29,264 bases of DNA from Roseomonas xinghualingensis (GCF_025791835.1 NZ_JAOXLP010000034.1:1-29264), one strand, 5' to 3'. Shown: positions 1 to 8,404, numbered from the stretch's first letter. Translations and numbers: made by a program. Notes: a model not told the origin generated them from the letters alone.

Positions 1-349
<349 letters not shown>

Positions 350-639
350 GTGTTCTAATTTTCGCCGCACTCTTGCAGGCATGAGAGAGGTCGTGGAGGC
401 CGCAGCGGGAAGTTGTCAGCAAGGCTGACCGAATGCGCCGCAAGAATTCGCGGGCACCACCGGCTGCTTGCGCGGCTAGCGCTGATCATGCATCAGGTTA
501 CCCAAGCGCGCGCCGGCGCCAGGAAGATGACCAGGCCGGGGCTGCCTGCGGCCGATGGAAGTACATCATTGCCCGGTCAATTCGAGATGTTGGGCGCAGA
601 TTGCGGAACCGAGAGCGCCAAGAGGGTGGGCGCGGCAGG
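350..639. other. Gap with no recognisable gene
   Basis: About 290 bases between two transposase remnants. Several short open frames exist, but none has a recognisable motif, a convincing ribosome site or a steady codon pattern. It is probably degenerate IS or flanking DNA. I could not identify the outer terminal inverted repeat of the upstream remnant. Confidence 0.5.
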
Positions 640-832
640 CCCAGGCCTAACCCTTCGGCACCACATGCCCCACCGGCAGCGTGCGAAGGTCAAGCCAGCT
701 ATCGAGCACTGCCATGAGCAACTGCTTGCGCCTACGCCTCGGCAACCAGGGCAGGGGAGGCCGGATCCGCTCCCACTCGGTATTCGTTAGATGAGTCGGA
801 TAACGCTTGGTCTGCTTCTCGGTCCTGGGCAT
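640..832 (-). pseudogene. IS5-family transposase, N-terminal remnant
   Basis: An ATG at 832 begins MPRTEKQTKRYPTHLTNTEW, the start typical of a large IS5-type group (YPTDLTDAEWERI...LLP). WERIRPPLPWLPRRRRK follows in frame. Beyond that the reading breaks up. The expected TGCxWRMLPK block is visible only by changing frame near 665-690 (CRWGM in one frame, VPKG in another), and a stop comes at 647. It is therefore a decayed and truncated copy. It shares 17 bases (644-660) with another IS scrap at 3618-3634. Confidence 0.65.
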
Positions 833-889
833 CCGGCCGCGCGCCGCTCGGGTCCATATCCCGAGCTTGAATCGCAACAGGCTCAGGCT

Positions 890-1128
890 GCCAACCCATT
901 TTCAAACAGTTCGCCAGGAAACCGCGGCCATCTTCAAGCGCGTGACTCAATATGTTTGTCACGACGTCACCGGAGCCGACGGCGTTGGCGCGGATACCAT
1001 GCTCGATGCCCTCAAGAGCAAGGACCCGGGTCAGCTGCGCCAGGGCATCCCTTGGATGCCGCATAGGCGGCGATCGTCGGGAAAGCCTGGAAGCAGGCGT
1101 AGGAGGCGACGTTGACGATAGCGCCGCA
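890..1128 (-). pseudogene. SDR oxidoreductase, internal fragment, frameshifted
   Basis: Reading the minus strand from 1128 gives CGAIVNVASYACFQAFPTIA followed by AYAASK. This is the catalytic Ser plus YxxxK segment of a classical short-chain dehydrogenase. An indel near 1045-1050 then shifts the frame, and the protein resumes as ALAQLTRVLALEGIEHGIR, NAVGSGDVVTNIL and EDGRGFLA, the usual post-catalytic region. The glycine-rich cofactor motif and the C-terminus are missing. The fragment lies between two transposase remnants on the same strand, so I infer that IS insertion and decay destroyed the gene. It is not a close copy of the intact SDRs further along the window. Confidence 0.7.
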
Positions 1129-1239
1129 GCCTGCCGGTGCACTCGAATGTCACAGGCGACCGTGCCGCGGCCGCACTCCGGCGTGTCGTGGGTGCCTTTC
1201 GGCCAAGGTGAGTGGCATTTCAGCGCGACAATCAAGCCG

Positions 1240-1343
1240 CCAGGCCCGCAAACCACCCTGCGCGAAGCGGTCATAGCGTATGGCGGTCCGCCGCTAGTCC
1301 CTCAACGGCCGAATATGCGCTCGATCAAATTGCGCCGCCGATA
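1240..1343 (-). pseudogene. IS5-family transposase, C-terminal remnant
   Basis: From 1343 the minus strand reads RRRNLIERIFGR and then a stop. One frame over, it resumes as RD(stop)RRTAIRYDRFA. Together these correspond to the RRxxIERxFxRLKxWRRxATRYDRxA block that carries the catalytic Glu of IS427-group IS5 transposases, the same block seen intact in the right-hand element. The copy has an internal stop and a frameshift and is too short to function. Its remaining length is unclear because similarity fades after about 1240. Confidence 0.6.
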
Positions 1344-1387
1344 GGAGCGGGGGAGAAGGACCACCTCGCCACCCTTCCTTCTCCGCG

Positions 1388-1416
1388 TTGACGCAGTGCA
1401 GCATCACTCATAAAAG
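1388..1416 (+). promoter_or_regulatory. Possible promoter for the DEAD-box helicase gene
   Basis: TTGACG at 1388-1393 resembles a -35 hexamer. The AT-rich CATAAAAG about 16-17 bases on could serve as a weak -10. This would leave an untranslated leader of about 65-70 bases before the helicase start. The match is by eye and the -10 is poor. Confidence 0.3.
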
Positions 1417-1462
1417 CCCGCCTTCCGAACCAGCGAAGCCCGAATAGGCGCAGCCTTACCCA

Positions 1463-1475
1463 GCGCCGGAGGCGC
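1463..1475 (+). promoter_or_regulatory. Hairpin containing the helicase Shine-Dalgarno sequence
   Basis: GCGCC (1463-1467) can pair with GGCGC (1471-1475) around a GGA loop. The only good ribosome-binding sequence ahead of the helicase, GGAGG at 1468-1472, is split between this loop and the 3' arm. The stem is short but all G-C. Folding would limit access to the ribosome site. Whether it matters in vivo is unknown. Confidence 0.35.
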
Positions 1476-1484
1476 CGCTTTAAC

Positions 1485-2765
1485 ATGCTCATGACTTTTG
1501 CCGACCTCTCCCTGGCGCCGCCCCTGCTGCGCGCACTGGCCGAGGAAGGGTATGCCAAACCTACCCCGATCCAGGCCCAATCGATCCCGATGCTGCTGGA
1601 GGGGCGCGATCTGCTGGGCATGGCCCAGACCGGCACAGGCAAGACCGCCGCCTTCGTGCTGCCGCTGCTACATCGCCTTGCCACGGCCCCCCGCCCGGCG
1701 CCTAAGGGCGGTGCCCGCGTCCTGGTCCTGGCGCCCACCCGCGAACTGGTCTCTCAGATCGCCGACGGCTTCGAGAGCTTCGGCCGCCATCTGCAGCCCA
1801 GCGTGACGACGATATTCGGCGGCGTCAGTCAGTTCCACCAGGTCAATGCGCTCAAGACGGGGGTGGACATCATCGTGGCCGCGCCGGGGCGGTTGCTGGA
1901 CCTGATCAACCAGGGCCTCTGCGACCTGTCGCAGCTTGAGGCGCTGGTGCTGGATGAGGCTGACCAGATGCTCGACATGGGCTTCGCCAAGCCGATTGAG
2001 CGTATCGTCGCGACGCTGCCGAAGGATCGGCACACGCTGCTGTTTTCGGCAACGATGCCGAAATCCATCGCCTCGCTGGCCGAGAGCCTGCTGTGCGATC
2101 CGGCGAAGGTCGAGATAGCCCCGCCCTCAACCACCGTCGACCGGATCGAGCAGTCGGTCATGTTCGTCGATGCGGCCGACAAGAAGGCGGCGCTGCTGGC
2201 ACTGTTGCAGACGCCGGGGATTGGCCAAGCGGTGGTTTTCGCTCTGCAGAAGAACATCGCCAACGAAGTCTGCGCCTTCATCACCGAGGCGGGCATCACG
2301 GCCGAGGCCCTGCACGGCAATAAGTCGCAGGGCCAGCGGGAACGCGCGCTGGATGCCTTCCGCGCCGGAACCGTGCAGGTTCTGGTGGCGACGGATATCG
2401 CGGCGCGCGGCATCGACGTCGATACCGTGACGCATGTCTTCAACCATGACCTGCCGAGCCTGCCGGAAAGCTATGTCCACCGCATAGGCCGCACCGGTCG
2501 CGCGGGGCGCAGCGGCTTCGCCGTCACGCTCTGCGATGCCGAGCAGCGCGCTTGGCTGCGTGATGTGGAGCGGGAAATCGGTCGCACCCTGACCGTTCAG
2601 GCCGATAACCAGTGGCATTCGGAAGCGGCACGCAATTCGACCATGCGCCCGCCCGTGCTGGGCGGAGCGCCGGTCAAGGAAATCAAGCCGCAACAAAAGC
2701 GCGAGCGCAAAGTCTGGACCGAGGAAGAGAAGCTCGCCGCGCGGGCAGCGGCCAAGGCGGCCTGA
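1485..2765 (+). CDS. rhlE: DEAD-box ATP-dependent RNA helicase, RhlE-like
   Basis: A 426-residue cytoplasmic RNA helicase that would use ATP to remodel RNA duplexes, a role usually linked to ribosome assembly, mRNA decay and cold adaptation. All core motifs are present in order: Q motif GYAKPTPIQ (22-30), motif I AQTGTGKT (47-54), PTREL (84-88), DEAD (157-160), SAT (188-190), ATDIAARGID (about 302-311) and HRIGRTGR (332-339). A short basic tail follows (KPQQKRERKVW), typical of RhlE proteins. The start may be the ATG at 1485 or the one at 1491, which would give MTFADLSL, the more usual N-terminus. The gene stands alone between IS debris and a decayed region and is intact. The family is certain; the rhlE name is a best fit. 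Confidence 0.92.
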   Translation: MLMTFADLSLAPPLLRALAEEGYAKPTPIQAQSIPMLLEGRDLLGMAQTGTGKTAAFVLPLLHRLATAPRPAPKGGARVLVLAPTRELVSQIADGFESFGRHLQPSVTTIFGGVSQFHQVNALKTGVDIIVAAPGRLLDLINQGLCDLSQLEALVLDEADQMLDMGFAKPIERIVATLPKDRHTLLFSATMPKSIASLAESLLCDPAKVEIAPPSTTVDRIEQSVMFVDAADKKAALLALLQTPGIGQAVVFALQKNIANEVCAFITEAGITAEALHGNKSQGQRERALDAFRAGTVQVLVATDIAARGIDVDTVTHVFNHDLPSLPESYVHRIGRTGRAGRSGFAVTLCDAEQRAWLRDVEREIGRTLTVQADNQWHSEAARNSTMRPPVLGGAPVKEIKPQQKRERKVWTEEEKLAARAAAKAA

Positions 2766-2789
2766 GACGAAGTCTGATGAGGCTGGCCG

Positions 2790-3235
2790 GTCGGCCCCGG
2801 CTGGTCTTTGCCGTCCTGTCGGTGTTGTCGATCCTCGTCAACGCGAAGGAATCTGGCCCGGCCGTTGCCCCCCCGATCGCGGCCAGGAAGGCGGGAAGGG
2901 TGCCGAACCGCACCAGGGCCAGGCTGAGGACGAAGAAGAACACGGCGAAGCCGTAGAGGGCGAGCACCATCCTGCGCAGCACCTGCGTGGCGGTGGAGGC
3001 TCCCCGCATCCGGCGAGCGGAGACGGCCAGGATGGCGCCGAAGATCGGGAAGCTGGAGAGCATGCCCGCGACCTGCGGCCCCAGTGAGCAGGATGAGCGC
3101 CGTCACCACCGCCATGCGGGCTGGCAGATCCCACCAGAGCGCGACCACGGTGCCGCTCTGGAACTCGTGATGCGGAATGAACTGCGTCAACACCGTAAGT
3201 GCGGCAGCGGCATCGCCCGCACGAGGCGGGCCGAA
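2790..3235 (-). pseudogene. Small integral membrane protein gene, frameshifted
   Basis: Minus-strand reading from about 3235 gives AAAALTVLTQFIPHHEFQSG, LWWDLPARM and a hydrophobic stretch AVVTALILLTGAAG. Near 3075-3090 the frame must change to continue as LGPQVAGMLSSFPIFGAILA, then a helix VLRRMVLALYGFAVFFFVL and LVRFGTLPAFLAAIGGA. The composite has three or more membrane helices and resembles an uncharacterised proteobacterial membrane protein with a DLPxRM...LSGLLAPFPVF pattern. No start codon is preserved upstream in frame, and the C-terminus degenerates past about 2860. I see a family resemblance but cannot name a function. A sequencing error could mimic the frameshift. Confidence 0.55.
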
Positions 3236-3293
3236 TCAGCGCAGCCCAGCGACGCGGCCGCCAAGGCCGCAGCCTATCCTTGCCGAGCCGCAG

Positions 3294-3545
3294 CTACAGG
3301 GCTGACTTACGGGCAGCCTTAGCCTCGATTGGCTGGCGTGGTGCTGGTGCTGGGAGCGAGACCTCCCGCGTCAAAGCCACCTCTGCCGCAGCCAGACGCT
3401 GGGCACACAGCGCCATCTGGCTTTGGAGGTGTTCCAGCAATTCACGGGCTTGGACTACAGACGCATTCATCGGAAACTCGTGTCGGAGACTTGAGTGCGG
3501 GGCGGCGGCTTCTGCCATTTCTCCGGTACGCTTAACAATCGCCAC
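3294..3545 (-). CDS. Small hypothetical protein, possible
   Basis: An open frame of 83 codons beginning with GTG at 3545; an internal ATG at 3470 would give 58 residues. The part from that ATG (MNASVVQARELLEHLQSQMA...RLAAAEVAL) looks like an amphipathic helix and could form a coiled coil. It is followed by a Pro/Ala-rich tail ending KAARKSAL. No Shine-Dalgarno sequence is obvious at either start. The surrounding DNA is decayed, so this may be a remnant or chance frame. I do not recognise it and assign no function. Confidence 0.35.
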   Translation of the reverse strand: MAIVKRTGEMAEAAAPHSSLRHEFPMNASVVQARELLEHLQSQMALCAQRLAAAEVALTREVSLPAPAPRQPIEAKAARKSAL

Positions 3546-3617
3546 TGTTACCGAATTCGTGGCATCTCACGCACCTGTGTGGAACGCGCTGGAGGCTGTA
3601 GCGGGGGAGCGGGTAGG

Positions 3618-3660
3618 GGCCTAACCCTTCGGCATCCCATCCGGCTGCCGCACGCGAGAA
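3618..3660 (-). pseudogene. Short IS5-type transposase scrap
   Basis: The 17 bases at 3618-3634 repeat those at 644-660. The following bases are a diverged form of the segment that in IS5-type transposases encodes the (R)TGCxWRMLPK(D/G)F block; on the minus strand GMPKG is readable here. Only a few dozen bases survive. It marks another lost insertion. Confidence 0.4.
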
Positions 3661-4015
3661 GATGCAGGATCACGCGCATCTCTCCGGACAGCGCCATGTC
3701 GCCGGTCGTAGTGCGGCTGAGCCCTGCGGGTCAGGACCAGGCTCCACTGGCCTCACTTTACCTGCGGATCGCTTCTACGGGGGCAGGTCACAAGCACCAT
3801 CAGGCACGGATAGGGACAGTGGTGCATGTGGGACCGGGCGGTCGCCCAAGGTGCGCGTGCCGGCTGGTTCTGAGGAATCGCTTTACCTGCGAGGGGCGAG
3901 TAGCAATGCGCTGCTGGCGCGCAAGGCGGTCAGTGTCCGGAAGATGTTGCCCGGCGGCGCCGGGGAACTCGGAGCTATCCCCGACCATCGAATCGTGCCG
4001 GTCCCACGCCGACAG
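3661..4015. other. Gap with no recognisable gene
   Basis: About 355 bases downstream of the MBL-fold gene. Open frames exist on both strands but none shows a family motif, and amino-acid composition is Arg/Pro/Cys-rich as in out-of-frame reading. CTTTACCTGCG occurs twice (near 3756 and 3882). Apart from the hairpin at 3961-3983 I see no structure I can explain. Confidence 0.45.
3961..3983 (-). terminator. Possible terminator hairpin after the nine-gene operon
   Basis: CGGGGA (3961-3966) and TCCCCG (3978-3983) can pair across an 11-base loop, about 33 bases past the stop of the last operon gene. No T tract follows on the minus strand. If it acts, it would be as an mRNA 3' end stabiliser or a weak terminator. 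Confidence 0.3.
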
Positions 4016-5038
4016 CTATGCGTCAGATGCCGTTCTGAACTGCCAGGGATCGTCCGCGTCGTGGTGCCGCACCAGACGGCCTGCAGCAACCAGATGCGCA
4101 AGATGGGCCAGGGTTTCGGCCATTGCAAAGGAAAGCTGCCGCCCTTCGAAGCTGCGTAAGAAGAGGTGCTTCATCCCCTCTGCCGCGGTGATGCCATCGC
4201 CGGCGCCAGCCATGAGCCGGGACAAGCTTGCCTCGTGGTGTTGAAGCAGCGCGTCTATCCGCTCGTGCAACTGCCTGAAGGGCTCCCCATGCGATGGGAG
4301 GACAAGACTGTCCCCCGGCAGCGCCCGGAACCGTGTCAGCGCATCGAGAAAGACACCCAGCGGATCGGCATCAGGTTCCGACGGCTGCAGCCCGATATGA
4401 GGCGAGATCCGGGGCAGGATATGGTCGGCCGAGATCAGGACGCCGGCCCTGGGATCAAAGAGGCAGGCCATCTCGGGTGAATGGCCGGCACCGATCCAGA
4501 CCTGCCAGGGGCGCCCCCCAATCCGTAAGGTCTGACCCTCTCCTATCGGCTGGAAGGTGCTGGGCAGGGGGGTAACTATGCTTCGGTAAGGCGTACCCGC
4601 TTCTGCCATCCAGCGCAGATGCGCCGCGCTCGCGCCCGCCTGCCGCTGTAGCCCGACGAACATCGCGGTCAGATTCGCCTCGTCCTCCAGCAGAAGCAGC
4701 CGCGCCCGCTGCCACTCACTGCGCGGCATCAGCAGCGGCACTCCCCACTCGGCACAGACCCAGCCGGCCAGCCCGACATGATCGGGATGGAAATGCGTGA
4801 CCAGCACGCGGGTGACCGGCCGGCCGTCCAGCCCCGTCGCGAAGATCTCCCGCCATAGCGCGCGAGTTGGCTCGTCGCCCCGTCCGGTATCGACGAGCAG
4901 CCAGCCATCTCCATCTTCGATCAGCCAGCAATTGACGTGGGAGGGCGGGCCGGGAAGCGGCAGGCAGGTCCGCAGCAGCCCCGGCGCCACCTCCACCACC
5001 GCGCCCGGCGGCGGGCGGGTCTGTGCTGCCGCGGTCAT
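4016..5038 (-). CDS. Metallo-beta-lactamase-fold hydrolase
   Basis: A 340-residue cytoplasmic MBL-fold protein. The metal-binding HxHxDH motif is HFHPDH at 82-87. Later ligand positions look intact: GAGHSPEM, the Asp in ISADHILP and the His in LPSHGEPF. An extra C-terminal helical region (LLQHHEASLSRLM... onward) resembles the winged-helix tail of MBL proteins related to RNase Z/glyoxalase II-like thioester hydrolases. The start overlaps the stop of the upstream ligase by four bases (ATGA), so it is the last gene of the operon and probably translationally coupled. From the company it keeps I infer hydrolysis of a CoA thioester or a lactone intermediate, but the motifs do not settle the substrate. 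Confidence 0.85.
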   Translation of the reverse strand: MTAAAQTRPPPGAVVEVAPGLLRTCLPLPGPPSHVNCWLIEDGDGWLLVDTGRGDEPTRALWREIFATGLDGRPVTRVLVTHFHPDHVGLAGWVCAEWGVPLLMPRSEWQRARLLLLEDEANLTAMFVGLQRQAGASAAHLRWMAEAGTPYRSIVTPLPSTFQPIGEGQTLRIGGRPWQVWIGAGHSPEMACLFDPRAGVLISADHILPRISPHIGLQPSEPDADPLGVFLDALTRFRALPGDSLVLPSHGEPFRQLHERIDALLQHHEASLSRLMAGAGDGITAAEGMKHLFLRSFEGRQLSFAMAETLAHLAHLVAAGRLVRHHDADDPWQFRTASDA

Positions 5039-6555
5039 GCGGTCACGCCGTCATAGGTCTCGCGCAACCGGCGCTTGAACACCTTGCCCATGCTGTCCCG
5101 CGGCATCTCGTCCACGAACCAGATCCGCCGCGGCACCTTGTAGTCGGCCAGCTTGTTCCGCAGATGGGCGCGGATCTCCTCCGCCGAGGGCGCCGCGCCA
5201 GGCCGCGGCTGCACGGCTGCTACCAGCGCCTCGCCATATTCCGGGTCGGGCACGCCGAATACCGCGCAATCCATCACCTGGGGCTGCGTGATCAGCGCCG
5301 CCTCGATCTCCGCCGGATAGATGTTCACGCCGCCGGAAATCACCATGTCGCGCTTGCGGTCCGTAACGAAGAGGAAGCCCTCCTCGTTCAGATAGCCTAC
5401 ATCACCATTGGTGATGTGCCCGTCGCGCTCCACCCGTGCTCGTTCATCCGGCATGTTGTGATAGGTGAAGGGCAGGGCGTTTGGTCCGGAGTTCACGTAG
5501 ATCTCGCCCACCTCTCCCGGCGGAAGGATCTTGCCCTCCTCGTCCAGGATGCGGATGGAGGTGCCGGGCAGGGCGCGCCCGACCGTGCCGGGATGCCGCA
5601 GCCAATCCTCGGAGCGGGAGGCGGCGATCAGGCTCACTTCCGTCGATCCATAGGTCTCCGAGATGATCGGCCCCCACCATTCGATCATCGCGCGCTTCAC
5701 ATCCGGCGCGCAGGCCGATCCGCCATGCGTCACCCCCTCCAGGGAGGATAGGTCGTAGCGCGCCCGCACCGCCTCCGGCAGCTTCAGCAGCCGCACCAGC
5801 ATGATCGGCACCAGCGAGAGATGGGTGAGTCGGTGCTCCTCAACCGCGTGCAGCAGCTCCTCCGCATTGAAGCGCGACATCACCACGATTAGCTCCGCCT
5901 GGGCGAGCGCGACGCGCGCGTTGGAGGCGGGGCCGGCATGATACATCGGCCCCACGATGGCGGTGCGCATCCCCTGCCGCGCGCCGCCGACCAGGTTGCG
6001 GATGCGCCGCGCCGAATCATGCTGCTCCGGCGTGCCCGGCAGCCGGCGGACGCCCTTGGCCCGCCCGGTTGTGCCCGAGGTGTATAGCATCATGCCAAGC
6101 GAGGGCGGTGCCGGCGCCGTCCAGGGCTCCTGCGCGTCGCGCCAAGTCGGCCAATCCAGCACCCTCGGGGGTGCCTCCGGCACGGGGCCGATGCGATAGG
6201 CCGCCGCGACCTCCGGCGGCGTTGGTACCACGATCACCGTCACATCCGCGGGCACCAGGGCCGCGATCTGCGGCAGCAGGTCGGCATGCACGACGAGCAC
6301 GCGCGCGCCACTGTCCGCCAGGACATGCCCCGCCTCATCCGCGCGGAAATGCCAGTTGATCGCGACCAGCGGCGCGCCCAGCCGGTCGGCGGCCAGGATG
6401 ACCTCCAGATAGGCCGGTTCGTTCCGCATCATCACGGCGACCCGGTTGCCCGCCGAGACGCCCAGTGCCGCCAGGCCCGAGGCCGCCCGCGCCGCCCGCT
6501 CGCGAAGCAAGGCGCCATCGAAGCGCTGCGCGCCGAAGACGATGGTCTGGCTCAT
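5035..6555 (-). CDS. AMP-forming acyl-CoA ligase (FadD/ANL family)
   Basis: A 506-residue adenylate-forming enzyme that would activate a carboxylic acid to its acyl-CoA via an acyl-AMP. The phosphate-binding loop is LYTSGTTGRAKG (157-168), the A5 motif YGSTE (302-306), the hinge region TDRKRDMVISGGVNIYP (about 398-414) and the C-terminal catalytic Lys is probably K491 in SMGKVFKR. The usual TGD motif appears as ITNGDVGY (381-388), so Thr-Gly is replaced by Asn-Gly before the Asp that binds the ribose. Both ends overlap neighbours by ATGA. The substrate cannot be told; FadD-like enzymes of this length often take medium-chain, branched or aromatic acids. Confidence 0.9.
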   Translation of the reverse strand: MSQTIVFGAQRFDGALLRERAARAASGLAALGVSAGNRVAVMMRNEPAYLEVILAADRLGAPLVAINWHFRADEAGHVLADSGARVLVVHADLLPQIAALVPADVTVIVVPTPPEVAAAYRIGPVPEAPPRVLDWPTWRDAQEPWTAPAPPSLGMMLYTSGTTGRAKGVRRLPGTPEQHDSARRIRNLVGGARQGMRTAIVGPMYHAGPASNARVALAQAELIVVMSRFNAEELLHAVEEHRLTHLSLVPIMLVRLLKLPEAVRARYDLSSLEGVTHGGSACAPDVKRAMIEWWGPIISETYGSTEVSLIAASRSEDWLRHPGTVGRALPGTSIRILDEEGKILPPGEVGEIYVNSGPNALPFTYHNMPDERARVERDGHITNGDVGYLNEEGFLFVTDRKRDMVISGGVNIYPAEIEAALITQPQVMDCAVFGVPDPEYGEALVAAVQPRPGAAPSAEEIRAHLRNKLADYKVPRRIWFVDEMPRDSMGKVFKRRLRETYDGVTA

Positions 6556-7568
6556 GCGTCTACGCTGCCCATGGCGTCGAGCCGCTCCAGCCGCCGCCTT
6601 GCCGCCACGGCCTCGCTTATCAGCGTGTCGATGATCGTCTCCATCGGTTCCACCGCCCGCGTGAAGGCGGCGGCGGGTCCGCAGGAGAGCATGCCCCGCT
6701 CCACCTCGCCGTCGCGATAGGCATGGTCGCGCGACTTCGTGCCGCCGATCAGGTCGGAAAAGGCCGCGTAATCCCGCGCGCCCGCCGTCTCGCGCCGCAG
6801 CACCTCGCGCGATGTCTCGTTCTCCAGCACCCGCCAGGAGCCCATGGGATGCGCACCCGAGAAGGTAAGGAGCGTGGAATCCTGCTCCGCCGCGACGATC
6901 CGCTCCTTATAGGCCGGATGCGCCCAGACCTCCTCCGCTGCCAGCAGGCGCGACCCGAGCACCACCCCCTCGGCCCCGGAAGCCAGCGCCGCCAGGATGC
7001 CATCTCCCGTGCCGATGCCGCCGCCGATCACCAGCGGCACGGAAAGCTGCCGCGCCGCCATCGGCGCCACCACCATGGAGCCGAGCACGGCGGCGCCGGG
7101 ATGTCCGCCCGCCTCAACCCCGATGATGCAGATGGCATCCGCCCCGGCTCGCTCGGCATTGAAGGCATGGCGCAGCAGCGGGCATTTGTGGATGGCGATG
7201 CCGCCCGCCGCATGAATGCGGTGGATCAGGTCCCCCGGCGCCCGCCCCACGGTCTCGAAATGCCGGACCCCCGCGCGCAGAGACAGATCCAGCCATTCAT
7301 CCAGCTTGAGATTATGGCCCTCCACCTTCGAGACATTGAGGTTCACGCCGAAGGGCAGCCCCTCCGTCAGCTCACGGCAGCGCACCAGCTCCCGCGCGAA
7401 GGCGCCGGTCTCGGGGAAGGAGCGCGGGGTGAGGAAGGCCATGCCGCCCGCCCGCACCACGGCGGCGACGTAATTCGCGTCCGAAAGCCACATCAGCCCG
7501 CCCGCGAGGATGGGGTGGCGGATGCCGAACAGCTCCGTGATCCGCGTGCGGAAAACCGGGGGGTGCAT
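6552..7568 (-). CDS. Nitronate monooxygenase-like FMN protein (NPD family)
   Basis: A 338-residue TIM-barrel flavoprotein of the 2-nitropropane dioxygenase / nitronate monooxygenase family. FMN-binding features are the N-terminal PILAGGLMWLSD and the phosphate-binding GGGIGTGDGILAALASGAEG beginning at 182. The likely catalytic His is H156 in VEAGGHPG. Members either oxidise alkyl nitronates or, in related branches, reduce enoyl substrates. The gene sits inside a CoA-ester operon (four-base overlap with the ligase, 11-base gap after the SDR). A role on an unsaturated acyl-CoA, or in detoxifying a by-product, is therefore as plausible as nitronate oxidation. Ribosome site AGAGGAAC lies just ahead of the ATG. 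Confidence 0.85.
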   Translation of the reverse strand: MHPPVFRTRITELFGIRHPILAGGLMWLSDANYVAAVVRAGGMAFLTPRSFPETGAFARELVRCRELTEGLPFGVNLNVSKVEGHNLKLDEWLDLSLRAGVRHFETVGRAPGDLIHRIHAAGGIAIHKCPLLRHAFNAERAGADAICIIGVEAGGHPGAAVLGSMVVAPMAARQLSVPLVIGGGIGTGDGILAALASGAEGVVLGSRLLAAEEVWAHPAYKERIVAAEQDSTLLTFSGAHPMGSWRVLENETSREVLRRETAGARDYAAFSDLIGGTKSRDHAYRDGEVERGMLSCGPAAAFTRAVEPMETIIDTLISEAVAARRRLERLDAMGSVDA

Positions 7569-7579
7569 GGCCGTTCCTC

Positions 7580-8395
7580 TCAGGGCATCGCGTAGCCGCC
7601 GCTGGCTCCGACATGCTGCCCCGTGATGAAGGCCGCGCGGTCGGAAGCCAGGAAGGCGACGACGCCGCTGACATCCTCGGGGCGCGAGAGGCGCCCAAGG
7701 CCCTTGGCGGAAGGATAGGCGTTCAGCATCTTCGCCAGGCGCTCGTTGTTCTCCGGCGTTGCGTCGGCGCTCGTTGCCTGCCCCGGCGCGATGCCCTCAT
7801 GCGAAACGGCGCCGAGCACCACCACATTGGCCGTCACCCGGTCCCGCCCATGCTCCTTCGCCAGCGCCTTGGTCAGCCCGATGATCGCAGCCTTGGCGCC
7901 GGAATAGGCGGCCAGCCGCGCCTCGCCGATCCGCCCGGCCTCGGAAGCGATGGAGATGATGCGGCCCCATTTCTGCGACACCATGTCGGGCAGAACGGCG
8001 CGGCAGCAATACATGGTGCCATAGACGTTCAGCTCGACCGTGCTGTGCATTTCGCTATCGGGCGTCTCGATGAAGGTCGGTGGCATCCCGCCCTTCGCGC
8101 GGCGCTCCGGCGTGACGCCCGCATTGTTCACGAGAATGCCAATCGGCCCAAAGGCCTCCCTTCCCCTAGCCACCAGCGCCTGCACGGAATCTGCCCTGGT
8201 GATGTCGCCAGGCGAGGCCTCCGCCTCGCCCCCGGCGTCGCGGATCTCCTTCGCCACCGCCTCGGCACGCTCAGCGAAGAGATCGTTGACGATCACCTTC
8301 ACGCCCTCCGCCGCCAGCTCCTTGCAGATGGCGCGCCCAACGCCCTGGCCGCCGCCGGTGACGAGCGCCACGCGGCCCTTCAGGTTCAGTTCCAT
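7580..8395 (-). CDS. SDR-family NAD(P)-dependent oxidoreductase
   Basis: A 271-residue classical short-chain dehydrogenase. The cofactor motif is TGGGQGVG (13-20) with an acidic residue after beta-2 (NDLF, D38), which favours NAD(H). NNAG is at 90-93, the catalytic Ser is in SIASEAG (148-151) and YSGAK supplies Tyr164 and Lys168. Between NNAG and the active site it carries a modest insertion (PERRAKGGMPPTFIE). Position after the crotonase and before the NMO gene suggests oxidation of a 3-hydroxyacyl-CoA made by hydration of an enoyl-CoA; this is inference from context. Ribosome site GGGAA precedes the ATG at 8395. Confidence 0.88.
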   Translation of the reverse strand: MELNLKGRVALVTGGGQGVGRAICKELAAEGVKVIVNDLFAERAEAVAKEIRDAGGEAEASPGDITRADSVQALVARGREAFGPIGILVNNAGVTPERRAKGGMPPTFIETPDSEMHSTVELNVYGTMYCCRAVLPDMVSQKWGRIISIASEAGRIGEARLAAYSGAKAAIIGLTKALAKEHGRDRVTANVVVLGAVSHEGIAPGQATSADATPENNERLAKMLNAYPSAKGLGRLSRPEDVSGVVAFLASDRAAFITGQHVGASGGYAMP

Positions 8396-8404
8396 GATAT
8401 TCCC

